Assembly: GCF_018336475.1 (NCBI RefSeq)
Contig: NZ_CP048741.1
Coordinates: 12,158-18,508 of the forward strand
DNA length: 6,351 bases
From: Romboutsia sp. 13368
GTDB taxonomy: Bacteria > Bacillota > Clostridia > Peptostreptococcales > Peptostreptococcaceae
Direction: 5' to 3'
The notes beneath the pieces were generated by a model. That model had not been told where the DNA came from. It saw nothing but the letters and a program-made list of their open reading frames with translations, and made no database searches. Made by a program: the position numbers and the translations under genes. Below, piece after piece: positions 6,346 through 6,351 of the stretch (its first letter is position 1; the number at the start of each line of letters is the position of its first letter).

Positions 6346-6351
6346 AAATTA

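Overview
The window comes from an AT-rich, Gram-positive, endospore-forming Firmicute. The base composition, the heavy use of ATA (Ile) and AGA (Arg) codons, the strong purine-rich ribosome binding sites, a T-box leader and a spmA-spmB pair all point to Clostridia. A member of the Peptostreptococcaceae (relatives of Clostridioides difficile) is my best guess, but that is an inference from style and not from a match.

Left part, minus strand (about 1-1944). A two-gene operon reads leftwards: nicotinate phosphoribosyltransferase (pncB, NAD salvage), then an Lrp/AsnC-family regulator whose ribosome binding site touches the pncB stop codon. A perfect 15-bp hairpin at 1-40 closes the operon. A 129-bp divergent intergenic region (1945-2073) carries the promoters for this operon and for the next one.

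Centre, plus strand (2074-3170). spmA and spmB, the spore maturation protein pair, overlap by one base. The upstream region has a weak resemblance to a sporulation sigma-E promoter. No convincing terminator follows spmB.

Right part, plus strand (3171-6351). A long leader holds a near-consensus vegetative promoter and a complete methionine-type T-box riboswitch. The T-box has an AGTA/GAA loop-E motif, an ATG specifier, a strong Stem III, the T-box sequence with TGGT, and mutually exclusive antiterminator and terminator. It controls metG (methionyl-tRNA synthetase, 645 aa, with a C-terminal tRNA-binding domain). A TatD-family metal-dependent hydrolase (yabD type) follows, translated from a ribosome binding site that overlaps the metG stop. 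metG-tatD is the conserved order known from Bacillus metS-yabD, so the operon probably continues beyond the right edge.

Taken together this is ordinary core-genome sequence: NAD salvage, spore maturation and tRNA charging. I found no mobile element, CRISPR array or defence system, and no evidence of an undescribed system. The most useful points are the pncB-regulator pairing, the well-resolved Met T-box, and two start codons (metG and tatD) that naive longest-ORF calling would place too far upstream.
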